This document shows positions 1 to 5,193 of a DNA stretch of 5,509 nucleotides, piece after piece (position 1 is the stretch's first letter; every line of letters starts with the position of its first letter). A program made the translations under genes and the position numbers. Under the pieces are notes generated by a model that saw only the letters and a program-made list of their open reading frames with translations, had not been told where the DNA came from and searched no databases. The stretch is taken from contig CAJXNA010000143.1 of assembly GCA_913056415.1 (NCBI GenBank), positions 1 to 5,509 of the forward strand, read 5' to 3'. This DNA comes from an uncultured Chloroflexota bacterium (GTDB lineage Bacteria > Chloroflexota > Dehalococcoidia > SM23-28-2 > RBG-16-64-32).

Positions 1-1306
1 CCCGCACGTCAGGCGGTTCCGGCGTTTCCGGCCTGCGAAAGTATTCGAGCTCCGGCAGACGCACCTCAGACGCAACGCGAACAATCCCATGGATGTCATA
101 GTTGAACCACTTCTGGCGTTGGTAGAGAGATTCGGCCCAAATCCAGCCGTCGGAGACGGCGTATCGTGACAAGCCGAGTGCCAGCAGTGTGATCAGGTTC
201 GAGATCAAATAATGGACACCCAGCCCTGAGGTCAGGATCACGAGGAACGTCCCGCGCAGGAGCAGCGCCCCATTGTTCATGAGGAGGAACTGGCTCAGGC
301 GGAAAAGTCGACGGTGGCTTCCCGCCCGCTCACCGAACACCCAGCGGTCGGCGAGCGTGAAGTTCCACAGCGTGGATCCCTGGGTGGCCAAAGCTGCTGA
401 TAGCAAGTAGTGGAAGCCCGCCACATCGGTGAAGGCGGCTAGGAGCAACAGATTCACGACGAGGCCGGACGCTCCGACCATGCCAAAGCGAGTGAGGCGG
501 CGGGAAACTCCGCCGAGGCGAAGGTCAGAGAGGAGGGCTAGGTACCGCAGCCCCTCCCGGGGCGATGCCTTGGTCTCGCCGGAGTATCTGGTCTGAAAGC
601 TGAACGGCACCTCTGAGACCTTCAAGTGCGGCATTCGAACTAGGAGCTCAATCAGTATCTTGAAGCCGCGTGGCCGCAGGCGGTCGGGATCGACCGCCTC
701 GCGGCGGACGAGAAAGTAGCCGCTCAGCGGGTCACTGACGGTTTTCAGTCGTCGAGGGAAGAGGAGCCGAGCAGCAACAGTGCAGGCTTTGGAGGTGACG
801 TAACGCAGCGAACTCAGTCCGTCGGCTTCACCTGATTTGGTATATCGACTCGCCACGACGATGTCGGATCCCTCGTCGCGAGCTGACTTGAGCAACATCG
901 GGATCAACTCTGGCGCGTGTTGCAGATCGGCATCCATTACGCACACCCACGCTCCCGTCGCGACCCGCATCCCCTCTACGACAGCTCCCCCGAGGCCGTT
1001 CTCACGTTGCTCAGGGGGCCGATGGATCAATGCTACGGGTATCCGGCTACTCTGAGACACATCTCGAATGACTTCAGGGGTGTCGTCTGTGCTGTCGTCG
1101 ACGAATACGATTTCGGCAGAGATTCCAGAGCAGACGCGCTCGATGCGAGCGACTAGCTCCTTGATATTTCCGGCCTCGTTCCGCGTCGGTACCACAAGCG
1201 ATATCGAGGTGAGGCGTCGCTTCCCATCTTTCGCCTCCGGCCTGTTAGTCACTCGTTGGGCGGCGTCGAGTGTGCTTCTCGTGGGTCTCTTGGTTATGAT
1301 CTCCAC
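1..1306 (-). CDS. Family 2 glycosyltransferase (polyprenyl-phosphate mannosyltransferase-like) fused to GtrA domain, 3' end cut by window edge
   Basis: The frame is open from a GTG at 1306 to base 1, giving 435 residues without a stop, so the C-terminus is missing. Residues 34-255 form a GT-A catalytic domain of the DPM1 type: SLVVPTRNE near 36-44, FVDDSTDDT at 68-76, DADLQHAPE at 125-133 (metal and nucleotide-sugar binding), DPLSGYFLVRR at 192-202 and EVPFSFQTRYSGETKAS at 232-248. RFGMVGASGLVVN at 273-285 opens a GtrA-like domain of about four membrane segments, ending near residue 400 and followed by a charged tail. By family knowledge, the enzyme would transfer a sugar (mannose, glucose or similar) from a nucleotide donor to polyprenyl phosphate, and GtrA would help flip the lipid-linked sugar. 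The GTG start is chosen for the purine-rich GAGGGGGAAGA just upstream; an in-frame GTG at 1252 lacks such a site. It lies 54 nt behind the HTH gene, so one operon is likely. The sugar specificity is unknown. Confidence 0.93.
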   Translation of the reverse strand, partial: MEIITKRPTRSTLDAAQRVTNRPEAKDGKRRLTSISLVVPTRNEAGNIKELVARIERVCSGISAEIVFVDDSTDDTPEVIRDVSQSSRIPVALIHRPPEQRENGLGGAVVEGMRVATGAWVCVMDADLQHAPELIPMLLKSARDEGSDIVVASRYTKSGEADGLSSLRYVTSKACTVAARLLFPRRLKTVSDPLSGYFLVRREAVDPDRLRPRGFKILIELLVRMPHLKVSEVPFSFQTRYSGETKASPREGLRYLALLSDLRLGGVSRRLTRFGMVGASGLVVNLLLLAAFTDVAGFHYLLSAALATQGSTLWNFTLADRWVFGERAGSHRRLFRLSQFLLMNNGALLLRGTFLVILTSGLGVHYLISNLITLLALGLSRYAVSDGWIWAESLYQRQKWFNYDIHGIVRVASEVRLPELEYFRRPETPEPPDVR

Positions 1307-1360
1307 TCTTCCCCCTCATTACTCTGTTCTCGTGGCCGGTCATAATCTGCTGGCAGTAGG

Positions 1361-1561
1361 CTACCCTTGGCGCTCGGTTGACCGTCGCAGGAACTTTTGC
1401 AGGTTCCGATCGCTAATGCGGTAGCCAATTCTGCCACCAAAGAACGTCGCCGTTAGCCTCTGTTCCCGTATCCAGCCGCGAACCGTGCCTTCACTGACGC
1501 CTAAGAGGATGGTGATGTCGCGCACCGTCAACCAGGCGATGTGCGACATCACCATGGACAC
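1361..1561 (-). CDS. Small excisionase/MerR-type helix-turn-helix DNA-binding protein
   Basis: This 66-residue protein is almost entirely one winged-helix DNA-binding domain of the HTH_17/excisionase class. It begins WLTVRDITILLGVSEGTVRGWI (written here as the span of residues 10-31), where LGVSEGTVRGW is the helix-turn-helix. The segment TATFFGGRIGYRISDRNLQKFL (residues 38-59) is the wing plus the last helix. By family knowledge such proteins are excisionases, phage or plasmid regulators, or orphan transcription factors; which one applies here cannot be told. No integrase is visible in the window. The start is uncertain: GTG 1561, ATG 1555 and ATG 1549 are in frame and all keep the domain, and none has a strong ribosome binding site at the right distance. 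It probably heads a transcript with the glycosyltransferase 54 nt downstream. Confidence 0.8.
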   Translation of the reverse strand: MSMVMSHIAWLTVRDITILLGVSEGTVRGWIREQRLTATFFGGRIGYRISDRNLQKFLRRSTERQG

Positions 1562-1711
1562 CGGATTCCGCCATTGGATGCCTCCCCGGCAGATTCAACC
1601 GGCCGTCCCTGCTTCCGCTCTTTTTCCGCCGTTTCGAAATTAATCGGCCGTGGTGGGGCATCACCTGCATTCGGTGGTACCTCGCCAATACAGGCACACC
1701 GCCGGTAAACC
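1562..1711. other. Non-coding stretch upstream of the HTH gene
   Basis: No credible gene is seen here. On the minus strand a strong ribosome binding site (GGGGAGG, near 1581-1587) lies six bases ahead of an ATG at 1574. That ATG opens only a 27-codon frame ending at 1491, which overlaps the HTH gene in another frame. No convincing minus-strand promoter for the HTH gene was found. Confidence 0.4.
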
Positions 1712-1749
1712 AACAGGGCCGGCCCCATTGCCGTGGAACCGACCCTGTT
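1712..1749. repeat. Inverted repeat enclosing a -35 element
   Basis: The arms AACAGGGCCGG (1712-1722) and CCGACCCTGTT (1739-1749) are inverted copies matching at 10 of 11 positions, with a 16-base spacer. The -35 hexamer of the plus-strand promoter lies in the spacer and the -10 begins two bases after the second arm. This geometry suits a repressor or activator operator, or a cruciform or hairpin. On the minus strand the stem is followed by TTGGTTTACC, which is only a poor terminator tail. Confidence 0.5.
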
Positions 1750-1756
1750 CTATAAT
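1728..1756 (+). promoter_or_regulatory. Predicted sigma-70-type promoter, rightward
   Basis: TTGCCG (1728-1733), a spacer of exactly 17 bases and a perfect TATAAT (1751-1756) predict transcription starting near 1762-1763. An ATG sits at 1762, so any mRNA from here would be leaderless or nearly so. The -10 itself lies in an imperfect dyad, GTTC-N7-GAAC (1747-1761). Nothing recognisable is encoded downstream on this strand, so the target is unknown. Confidence 0.5.
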
Positions 1757-1881
1757 TGAACATGGCAAAGGGCTCTGGTAATGCGGCGTCTTCTTGCCTG
1801 CCCCGTGTGGTTGCGGCCGTGCGGGGCGCTCTCTATTTAGATCGCTTGAACTCTAGCTATCGCTCTTTCGCATCCTCCCAT

Positions 1882-1914
1882 CAAACAAAAATCGGCGACG
1901 AGCCGTCGCCGATT
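1882..1914 (-). terminator. Rho-independent terminator, leftward
   Basis: A perfect 11-bp stem (1904-1914 paired with 1890-1900) closes a 3-base loop. Read leftward it is followed by TTTTTGTTT, the classic U-tract. Read rightward the stem is followed by ATCCGCC with no T-run, so it works mainly for leftward transcripts. It ends the predicted small RNA and would also stop read-through from the HD-GYP A operon into the HTH gene. Confidence 0.85.
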
Positions 1915-1986
1915 ATCCGCCTCCGAGATCCAGCGCCCCCGCCACCCCATCTCGGCCCCCGGCTCACACAACATAACGTGAGCGCC
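1883..1986 (-). ncRNA. Candidate small structured RNA, about 100 nt, family not recognised
   Basis: A canonical promoter (1992-2020) predicts a start near 1985-1986, and an intrinsic terminator ends transcription near 1883. Between them are two hairpins. Hairpin 1 has stem GCTCAC/GTGAGC (1978-1983 with 1962-1967) and a 10-nt loop. Hairpin 2 has stem CCGAGAT/ATCTCGG (1949-1955 with 1923-1929) and a very G-rich 19-nt loop (1930-1948) with runs of four and five G. Hairpin 3 is the terminator. There is no ribosome binding site followed by a useful frame inside the transcript. It could be a trans-acting small RNA. It could instead be an attenuator or riboswitch leader for the HTH gene, but that gene starts about 320 bases beyond the terminator, which makes this less likely. 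It does not match 4.5S RNA or the cyclic-di-GMP-I aptamer as I know them. Confidence 0.6.
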
Positions 1987-1991
1987 ATCCC

Positions 1992-2020
1992 TTTCTAGCA
2001 CAGCCCCATTGGCGTGTCAA
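1992..2020 (-). promoter_or_regulatory. Strong extended -10 promoter driving the candidate small RNA
   Basis: Read leftward: a perfect -35 TTGACA (2015-2020), a 17-base spacer and -10 TAGAAA (1992-1997), preceded by the extended-10 TGC. The DNA just upstream (about 2025-2085) is clearly more AT-rich than its surroundings, resembling an UP-element setting. The predicted start is near 1985-1986. No coding sequence follows before the terminator. Confidence 0.72.
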
Positions 2021-2211
2021 GGCTTCCCGCTTGATATCCTATAAACCATCATCCTATCTAACAAGCGAAATTGACATATCAATGACCATCCCTGCCCCCG
2101 CCAGCCTTTCCCTGGCTCAATAGCCAGCCGCCGTTCCCCCAACCGGCCGAACCCCCTAAAAGGCGCGAGGCCCTCCGCCTAAGCGAATGGGCACCATGCG
2201 CTCACCTTGTG
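2021..2211. other. Non-coding stretch with AT-rich island and alternative hairpins
   Basis: No gene is supported here. Bases about 2025-2085 are AT-rich and include ATTGA-CATA-TCAAT (2070-2083), a small dyad. At 2100-2127 the segment CTGGCT (2112-2117) can pair either with GCCAG upstream (around 2100-2104) or with AGCCAG downstream (2122-2127, CAAT loop). The two hairpins are mutually exclusive. A further weak stem, AGGCG/CGCCT, spans about 2160-2180. Confidence 0.4.
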
Positions 2212-2259
2212 AATCTGGCTGTGCTCTGCGATCGGGGGCGACGGCCGCGGAGCCAGATT
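2212..2259. repeat. Inverted repeat / hairpin, 9-bp perfect arms
   Basis: AATCTGGCT (2212-2220) and AGCCAGATT (2251-2259) are perfect inverted copies. Inside, CTGCG (2226-2230) can pair with CGCGG (2246-2250) through one G-T wobble, lengthening the stem around a loop rich in G and C. Neither strand has a T-run after the stem, so it is not an intrinsic terminator. Its role is unknown. It lies between the attC-like element and the small-RNA promoter. Confidence 0.5.
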
Positions 2260-2280
2260 GAGGCTATCTTTGCACCCTGG

Positions 2281-2372
2281 ACCTAACGACTGGTTCAAGT
2301 CCTGGGCAAGGAGCCACCGCTTCCGCCCTCTTGCTAGGTCCGCCTCCCCTGGCGCCTGATGGGTCGTTAGGT
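2281..2372 (-). other. attC-like recombination site (integron cassette end) at the 3' end of HD-GYP A
   Basis: ACCTAACGAC (2281-2290) and GTCGTTAGGT (2363-2372) are perfect 10-bp inverted arms. Their ends fit the integron attC core consensus, R'' RYYYAAC and R' GTTRRRY, and the 92-bp length lies within the usual attC range. Next to the arms are mismatched bases, then further partly paired blocks (TTCAAGTCCTGGGC on one side, GGCGCCTGA on the other), resembling L''/L' boxes. The TAA stop of the HD-GYP gene (2369-2367) lies inside the R'' box, a frequent arrangement in gene cassettes. No integrase gene and no second clear attC is visible in the window. A chance inverted repeat is possible. An internal TAGGTCC (2335-2341) can also pair with GGACCTA (2279-2285). 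Confidence 0.45.
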
Positions 2373-3017
2373 TAGTGTCCCGTCGATAACCACTTCCGCG
2401 AGAAGAACGTTTCCATCGTGCGCCATCGGCCACCCCGTAGCCCTCTCCCGCGCCAGCCTCGCGAAGACCTCCGCCACTCGCGGGTCGAACTGGCCACCGG
2501 CGCCCCTCTCAAGTTCAGCCAGCGCTTCCTCCATTGTCAGCATTTTGCGATAGGGACGCTCTTCGATCATCGCTCCGAATGCATCGACTACGGTGACAAC
2601 GCGCGCGCCCAGAGGGATCCTGTCATCGGCCAGCCCATCGGGGTATCCGCTGCCGTCGAACCGCTCGTGGTGATGACGGACGATCATCGCGACATCCTCT
2701 AACCCCTTTACCTTCGACACCACAGCGGCGCCGATGGCGGCGTGCTGTTTGACCGCCTCGAACTCATCCTCACTGAGTTCGTCCGGCTTTTGGAGGATTC
2801 GCTCGCCTATGAATAGATTGCCGATATCGTGCAACAGGGCACCCTGCCGTACGTCCTCAACCTGCTGCTTTGGCAGGCTCATCTCCTCCGCCAGGGCTAC
2901 CGCATATCCAGCCAGGCGCAGTGAGTGCCCGTACGTATATCTGTCTTTAATCTCGACAGCGGCAAGAAAAACCGTTATGACCTGAGCCAGCGCGGGATCA
3001 TGCTTCCGGCGTCGCAT
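2367..3017 (-). CDS. HD-GYP domain protein A (degenerate, possibly inactive phosphodiesterase)
   Basis: A 216-residue stand-alone HD-GYP domain with no sensor, receiver or membrane part. Motifs: YGHSLRLAGYA at 29-39, LLHDIGN at 61-67, ILQKP at 74-78, QH at 91-92, HHHERFDGSGYPDGL at 115-129 carrying the GYP signature, VVDAFGAM at 143-150, ERPYR at 153-157 and GGQFDPRV at 174-181. Active family members are metal-dependent phosphodiesterases that open cyclic-di-GMP or cGAMP. The metal-binding H63, D64, H92, H116, H117 and D145 are kept. The near-invariant Lys of HDxGK is Asn67, and the second Asp of DxFDAM is Gly148, so activity or substrate may differ. ATG 3017 is preferred for its GGAGAG site five bases upstream. 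A GTG at 3122 would add 35 low-complexity residues and overlap the previous gene's stop by 8 bases, so coupling is possible. The stop falls in the attC-like element. Confidence 0.9.
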   Translation of the reverse strand: MRRRKHDPALAQVITVFLAAVEIKDRYTYGHSLRLAGYAVALAEEMSLPKQQVEDVRQGALLHDIGNLFIGERILQKPDELSEDEFEAVKQHAAIGAAVVSKVKGLEDVAMIVRHHHERFDGSGYPDGLADDRIPLGARVVTVVDAFGAMIEERPYRKMLTMEEALAELERGAGGQFDPRVAEVFARLARERATGWPMAHDGNVLLAEVVIDGTLT

Positions 3018-3114
3018 GTCGTCTCTCCGCGCCGAGGCAGGCTCTCGTTCGACTGAAGGGATGCTATGACCCTTGACCAAGCCCCTCGGCAGGGCCGTCC
3101 GGACTGCTTGCAGT

Positions 3115-3558
3115 TTACCCACTAGGCCGCCTCGCTCGCTTCCAGAAGAGGAGGGAAGAGATGTGCATCCCGCTCCGACGGCGGCCGTTGCCGTTTAGGC
3201 TTTCTACTCGCTCCGGTTGCCACCCTCCGGCTCCGACCTCGTCTACTTCTGGGTCCGCCTGGTCGTCGAGGCGGTGATCGGACTCCTCCGCTGAATCCGC
3301 CAAGTCGCTAGCCAACACCACCAGCGGCCGGTAGGTGACCTGAATGTTGATCTCCGCCCCGGTAAACACGCAAACGCGTTCCTGCTCGAAGCCGGCTTCA
3401 AGGAGGGCCTCAATTGCACTCTCCGCTTTACGAATCTCGTCCAGCACGATGATCTCCCCGAACTTGGAGTCATTGCTATCGGATATCAGCAGAATGATCT
3501 TTGCCGCCATCTGCCCGTTGCTCGGCTCGCCTGTACCGTCCGTATCCTTTTCGCTCAT
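3115..3558 (-). CDS. Small acidic protein with YflT/general-stress-17M-like motif, function unknown
   Basis: A 147-residue protein starting at ATG 3558, preceded by AAGAAGGA at a good distance; longer starts upstream lack support. Residues 19-78 look like an alpha/beta unit: a hydrophobic strand (KIILLIS), then IIVLDEIRKAESAIEALLEAGF (36-57), then the strand ERVCVFTGAEI (60-70). The pattern of one helix containing 'AExAIEALxxAGF' followed by 'xRVxVFTG' resembles small stress-protein domains such as YflT. That is a resemblance by eye, not an assignment. Residues 84-105 are strongly acidic and the last 20 or so strongly basic (RRRSG, WKRARRPSG). There is no signal peptide or membrane segment. 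It lies 97 bases ahead of HD-GYP A (or overlaps it by 8 if GTG 3122 is used), so they are probably co-transcribed and may act together. Confidence 0.68.
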   Translation of the reverse strand: MSEKDTDGTGEPSNGQMAAKIILLISDSNDSKFGEIIVLDEIRKAESAIEALLEAGFEQERVCVFTGAEINIQVTYRPLVVLASDLADSAEESDHRLDDQADPEVDEVGAGGWQPERVESLNGNGRRRSGMHISSLLFWKRARRPSG

Positions 3559-3847
3559 GTCATCCTTCTTCTGCGACAATATTTCGCCATGATCAGCAAT
3601 GCTATAAAAGGGGACGGGAGTACCTAGAAGAGTCGTGTATACGAGGTAGGACAAGGATCGGAGAATAATCAGACTGCTTTGAGTAAAGGGGGCGAGAGGG
3701 CGCGGCTAGCGGGTCCGGGCAAAGGAGATTGGGAGCAACCTAAGCCGCCCTTCTCCCCAAAACCAGACCGCCTGCACCGGCGACTTCTGCGCCAGGCGGC
3801 GAGCAGGCGTCCGTGCCGACGCTGCGGCTGAGTCCGGCCGGCAAGGT
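3559..3847. other. Intergenic stretch, no gene seen
   Basis: Upstream region of the acidic protein gene. Read leftward, TTCTAG-17-TATAGC near 3605-3633 is a possible but weak promoter. An inverted repeat CGCCTGC/GCAGGCG, with a nested GGCG/CGCC pair, lies around 3770-3807. No open frame on either strand looks protein-like. Confidence 0.35.
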
Positions 3848-3890
3848 GGACCTTCAGCAGCCCAGGCGGGCGTTCAGGGGCTCTAGGTCC
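3848..3890. repeat. Nested hairpin just downstream of the zinc-ribbon gene
   Basis: The outer arms GGACCT (3848-3853) and AGGTCC (3885-3890) and the inner arms AGCCC (3859-3863) and GGGCT (3878-3882) pair around a 14-base loop. The hairpin begins 17 bases after the miniprotein stop codon when read leftward. There is no T-run on that side, so it may protect an mRNA 3' end rather than terminate, or have no function. Confidence 0.4.
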
Positions 3891-3906
3891 TCGCTGATTC
3901 TGGTGG

Positions 3907-4110
3907 TTATATGCGAGCTTTACGCCTTCTGCGCCTCACTCGCCGCTCGGCCTCATCTAGTCGATGCAATATACGCGCATTAGAGCGAAGCAGCCACACC
4001 ATCCAGGCATCGCGCCCCAGCGGTTCGTTGGCCTGTGTGAGAGTCACCCTGACAATGCAACCATCGCAAGGTGACAAATCGGTTTCGTTTTGGCATTCAC
4101 GACACTCCAT
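3907..4110 (-). CDS. Cys4 zinc-ribbon-like miniprotein, function unknown
   Basis: A 67-residue frame with ATG 4110, preceded by GGGAG seven bases upstream. The N-terminus MECRECQNETDLSPCDGC holds four cysteines as C3-x2-C6-x8-C15-x2-C18, a plausible tetrahedral zinc knuckle. Residues 33-55 (DAWMVWLLRSNARILHRLDE and on) look like an amphipathic helix. The C-terminus RRVRRRRRKARI is very basic, which suits nucleic-acid binding or ribosome association. The start signal, the paired CxxC motifs and the change of character from acidic to basic end favour a real gene. Its short length and the lack of a recognised family keep confidence moderate. It lies 370 bases after HD-GYP B and 348 before the acidic protein gene, so it may be a separate transcription unit. 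Confidence 0.6.
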   Translation of the reverse strand: MECRECQNETDLSPCDGCIVRVTLTQANEPLGRDAWMVWLLRSNARILHRLDEAERRVRRRRRKARI

Positions 4111-4340
4111 CCCCAGTCTCCCGCGCCGGCTGACCTGATGCTGAACCGGTAGACTACCGCTTACGCTTTGGTCAGCGGATCCCCCACGCTGCTGCCAGCG
4201 CTACAGCTACCGAGGCTTGGTCCGCGACACTGTCTTATTAAACTTCCGGCGACATTGGTAAACCAACAGCTACAAAATTGGCCGCACCGCTTCGGTTAAT
4301 GGTCAAGGGGATGCGAAGCCGTTGCTATGAGGACGTGGGG
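4111..4340. other. Intergenic stretch, no gene seen
   Basis: Upstream of the zinc-ribbon gene. It contains the short palindrome TTGG-TAAA-CCAA (4254-4265), which could be an operator. Read leftward, TTTACC-16-TAATAA (about 4237-4264) is a weak promoter candidate overlapping that palindrome. No protein-like frame is seen. Confidence 0.35.
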
Positions 4341-4395
4341 CTCGAAGGCCACCGGCGCGGGGCCACGCCAAAATTCGATGCCGAATATCCGACAA
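4341..4395. repeat. 55-bp direct repeat, copy 1
   Basis: Begins CTCGAAGGCCACCGG and ends AATATCCGACAA. It is identical over 55 bases to 5455-5509. The base just before differs between copies (G here, C there). It lies downstream of HD-GYP B and contains a small GGCG/CGCC hairpin. It is not part of a gene I can support. Confidence 0.95.
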
Positions 4396-4479
4396 CTTCA
4401 AACGCTGATGGTGGTCTGCGGCAATTTCTCCCGCAAAGCTTCTATGACCACTCCGCCCAATAGGCCGGTGGCGCCGCGT

Positions 4480-5193
4480 TCACACAACTTGAGCTGATTG
4501 CGGCTCCCAGGTATCCGCTAAAGGACCGTCATCGCCATTAGCGGAGAATCCTTCCGGGCGTGCGCCGGGTCGGGTAAGCACTAACGGACGACTATGACCC
4601 AGGCCGCAGAGAATTAGTAGGAACGCTCGAACCACGCGGGGATCGAACTGGGAGCCACTGCAACGCACCAACTCCTTTGCCGCATCCGCGACGGGTATCG
4701 CTCGTCTGTAGGGGCGATCACTGGTCATTGCGTCGAAGGCATCGATGACGAGAATGAGTCTAGACCCGCTAGGGATGCCCTCTCCCGAGAGGCCATCCGG
4801 ATAGCCGGATCCGTCGAAGCGTTCATGATGGTGGCGGACCAGCGGCAAAACATCACTAAAGCCACCTAGTTGTGCGAGGGCCCGGTGGCTTAGAACGGGA
4901 TGTTGCCTCATTGACTGCCACTCCTTCTCCGTTAGTGGACCTGGCTTTTGGAGAATGGAGTCCGGGATTTCTATCTTTCCCAAGTCATGAAGGAGCGCGG
5001 CCACGCTAATAGCCTCTATCTCATCGGCTGGCAGCCTCAGCTGCTCGGCCAATGCGCGGGCGTACTGGGCGCACCTAGCGGCGTGGGCCGCGGTGCCCCG
5101 GCTCTTGATCGCCTGGAGACGCAACAACCCGTGCAGAACCTCGGTTCCTCCAGGAGCATTATCGCGGGCGAGCGTCTTAACGGTCACGTCCAT
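4480..5193 (-). CDS. HD-GYP domain protein B (predicted cyclic-dinucleotide phosphodiesterase)
   Basis: A 237-residue protein starting at ATG 5193, behind a perfect AAGGAG six bases upstream; the GTG at 5214 is in frame but less likely. Motifs: AAHAARCAQYARALA at 35-49, LLHDLGKIEIPD at 67-78, ILQKPGPLTEKE at 80-91, RQHP at 96-99, HHHERFDGSGYPDGL at 121-135, VIDAFDAMTSDRPYRR at 149-164 and QFDPRV after that. H69, D70, K73, H98, H122, H123 and D151 are all present, so the catalytic set looks complete, unlike protein A. By family knowledge it would hydrolyse cyclic-di-GMP (or a related dinucleotide) to pGpG or GMP. It has no sensor domain or membrane segment. A proline-rich tail of about 45 residues follows the domain. 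The first helix is divergent and lacks the usual YTxGHS. No clear promoter was seen upstream. Confidence 0.93.
   Translation of the reverse strand: MDVTVKTLARDNAPGGTEVLHGLLRLQAIKSRGTAAHAARCAQYARALAEQLRLPADEIEAISVAALLHDLGKIEIPDSILQKPGPLTEKEWQSMRQHPVLSHRALAQLGGFSDVLPLVRHHHERFDGSGYPDGLSGEGIPSGSRLILVIDAFDAMTSDRPYRRAIPVADAAKELVRCSGSQFDPRVVRAFLLILCGLGHSRPLVLTRPGARPEGFSANGDDGPLADTWEPQSAQVV

Noticed and set aside
837..1424. Open frames on the plus strand over the glycosyltransferase
   Set aside because: They are antisense to a clearly conserved GT2 catalytic domain and look unlike real proteins.
2071..2099. Perfect TTGACA on the plus strand as a rightward -35
   Set aside because: No acceptable -10 lies 16-18 bases downstream; the region there is C-rich.
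2288..2320. GGTTCAAGTCC resembling a tRNA T-arm, followed later by GCCA like a tRNA 3' end
   Set aside because: The T-stem has mismatches and no matching acceptor, D-arm or anticodon arm is found upstream. It is better explained as part of the attC-like element, though an attachment-site remnant cannot be excluded.
2179..2433. Minus-strand 84-residue frame overlapping the end of HD-GYP A
   Set aside because: It is a shadow in another frame, runs through the hairpins and has no start signal or recognisable motif.
1703..4269. Shared 13-mer GGTAAACCAACAG near 1704 and 4257
   Set aside because: One match of this length is about what chance allows in a window of this size, and the flanks differ.
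4278..4463. Plus-strand 61-residue frame through repeat copy 1
   Set aside because: No ribosome binding site and no motif. The repeat alone does not support coding, since copy 2 has different flanks.
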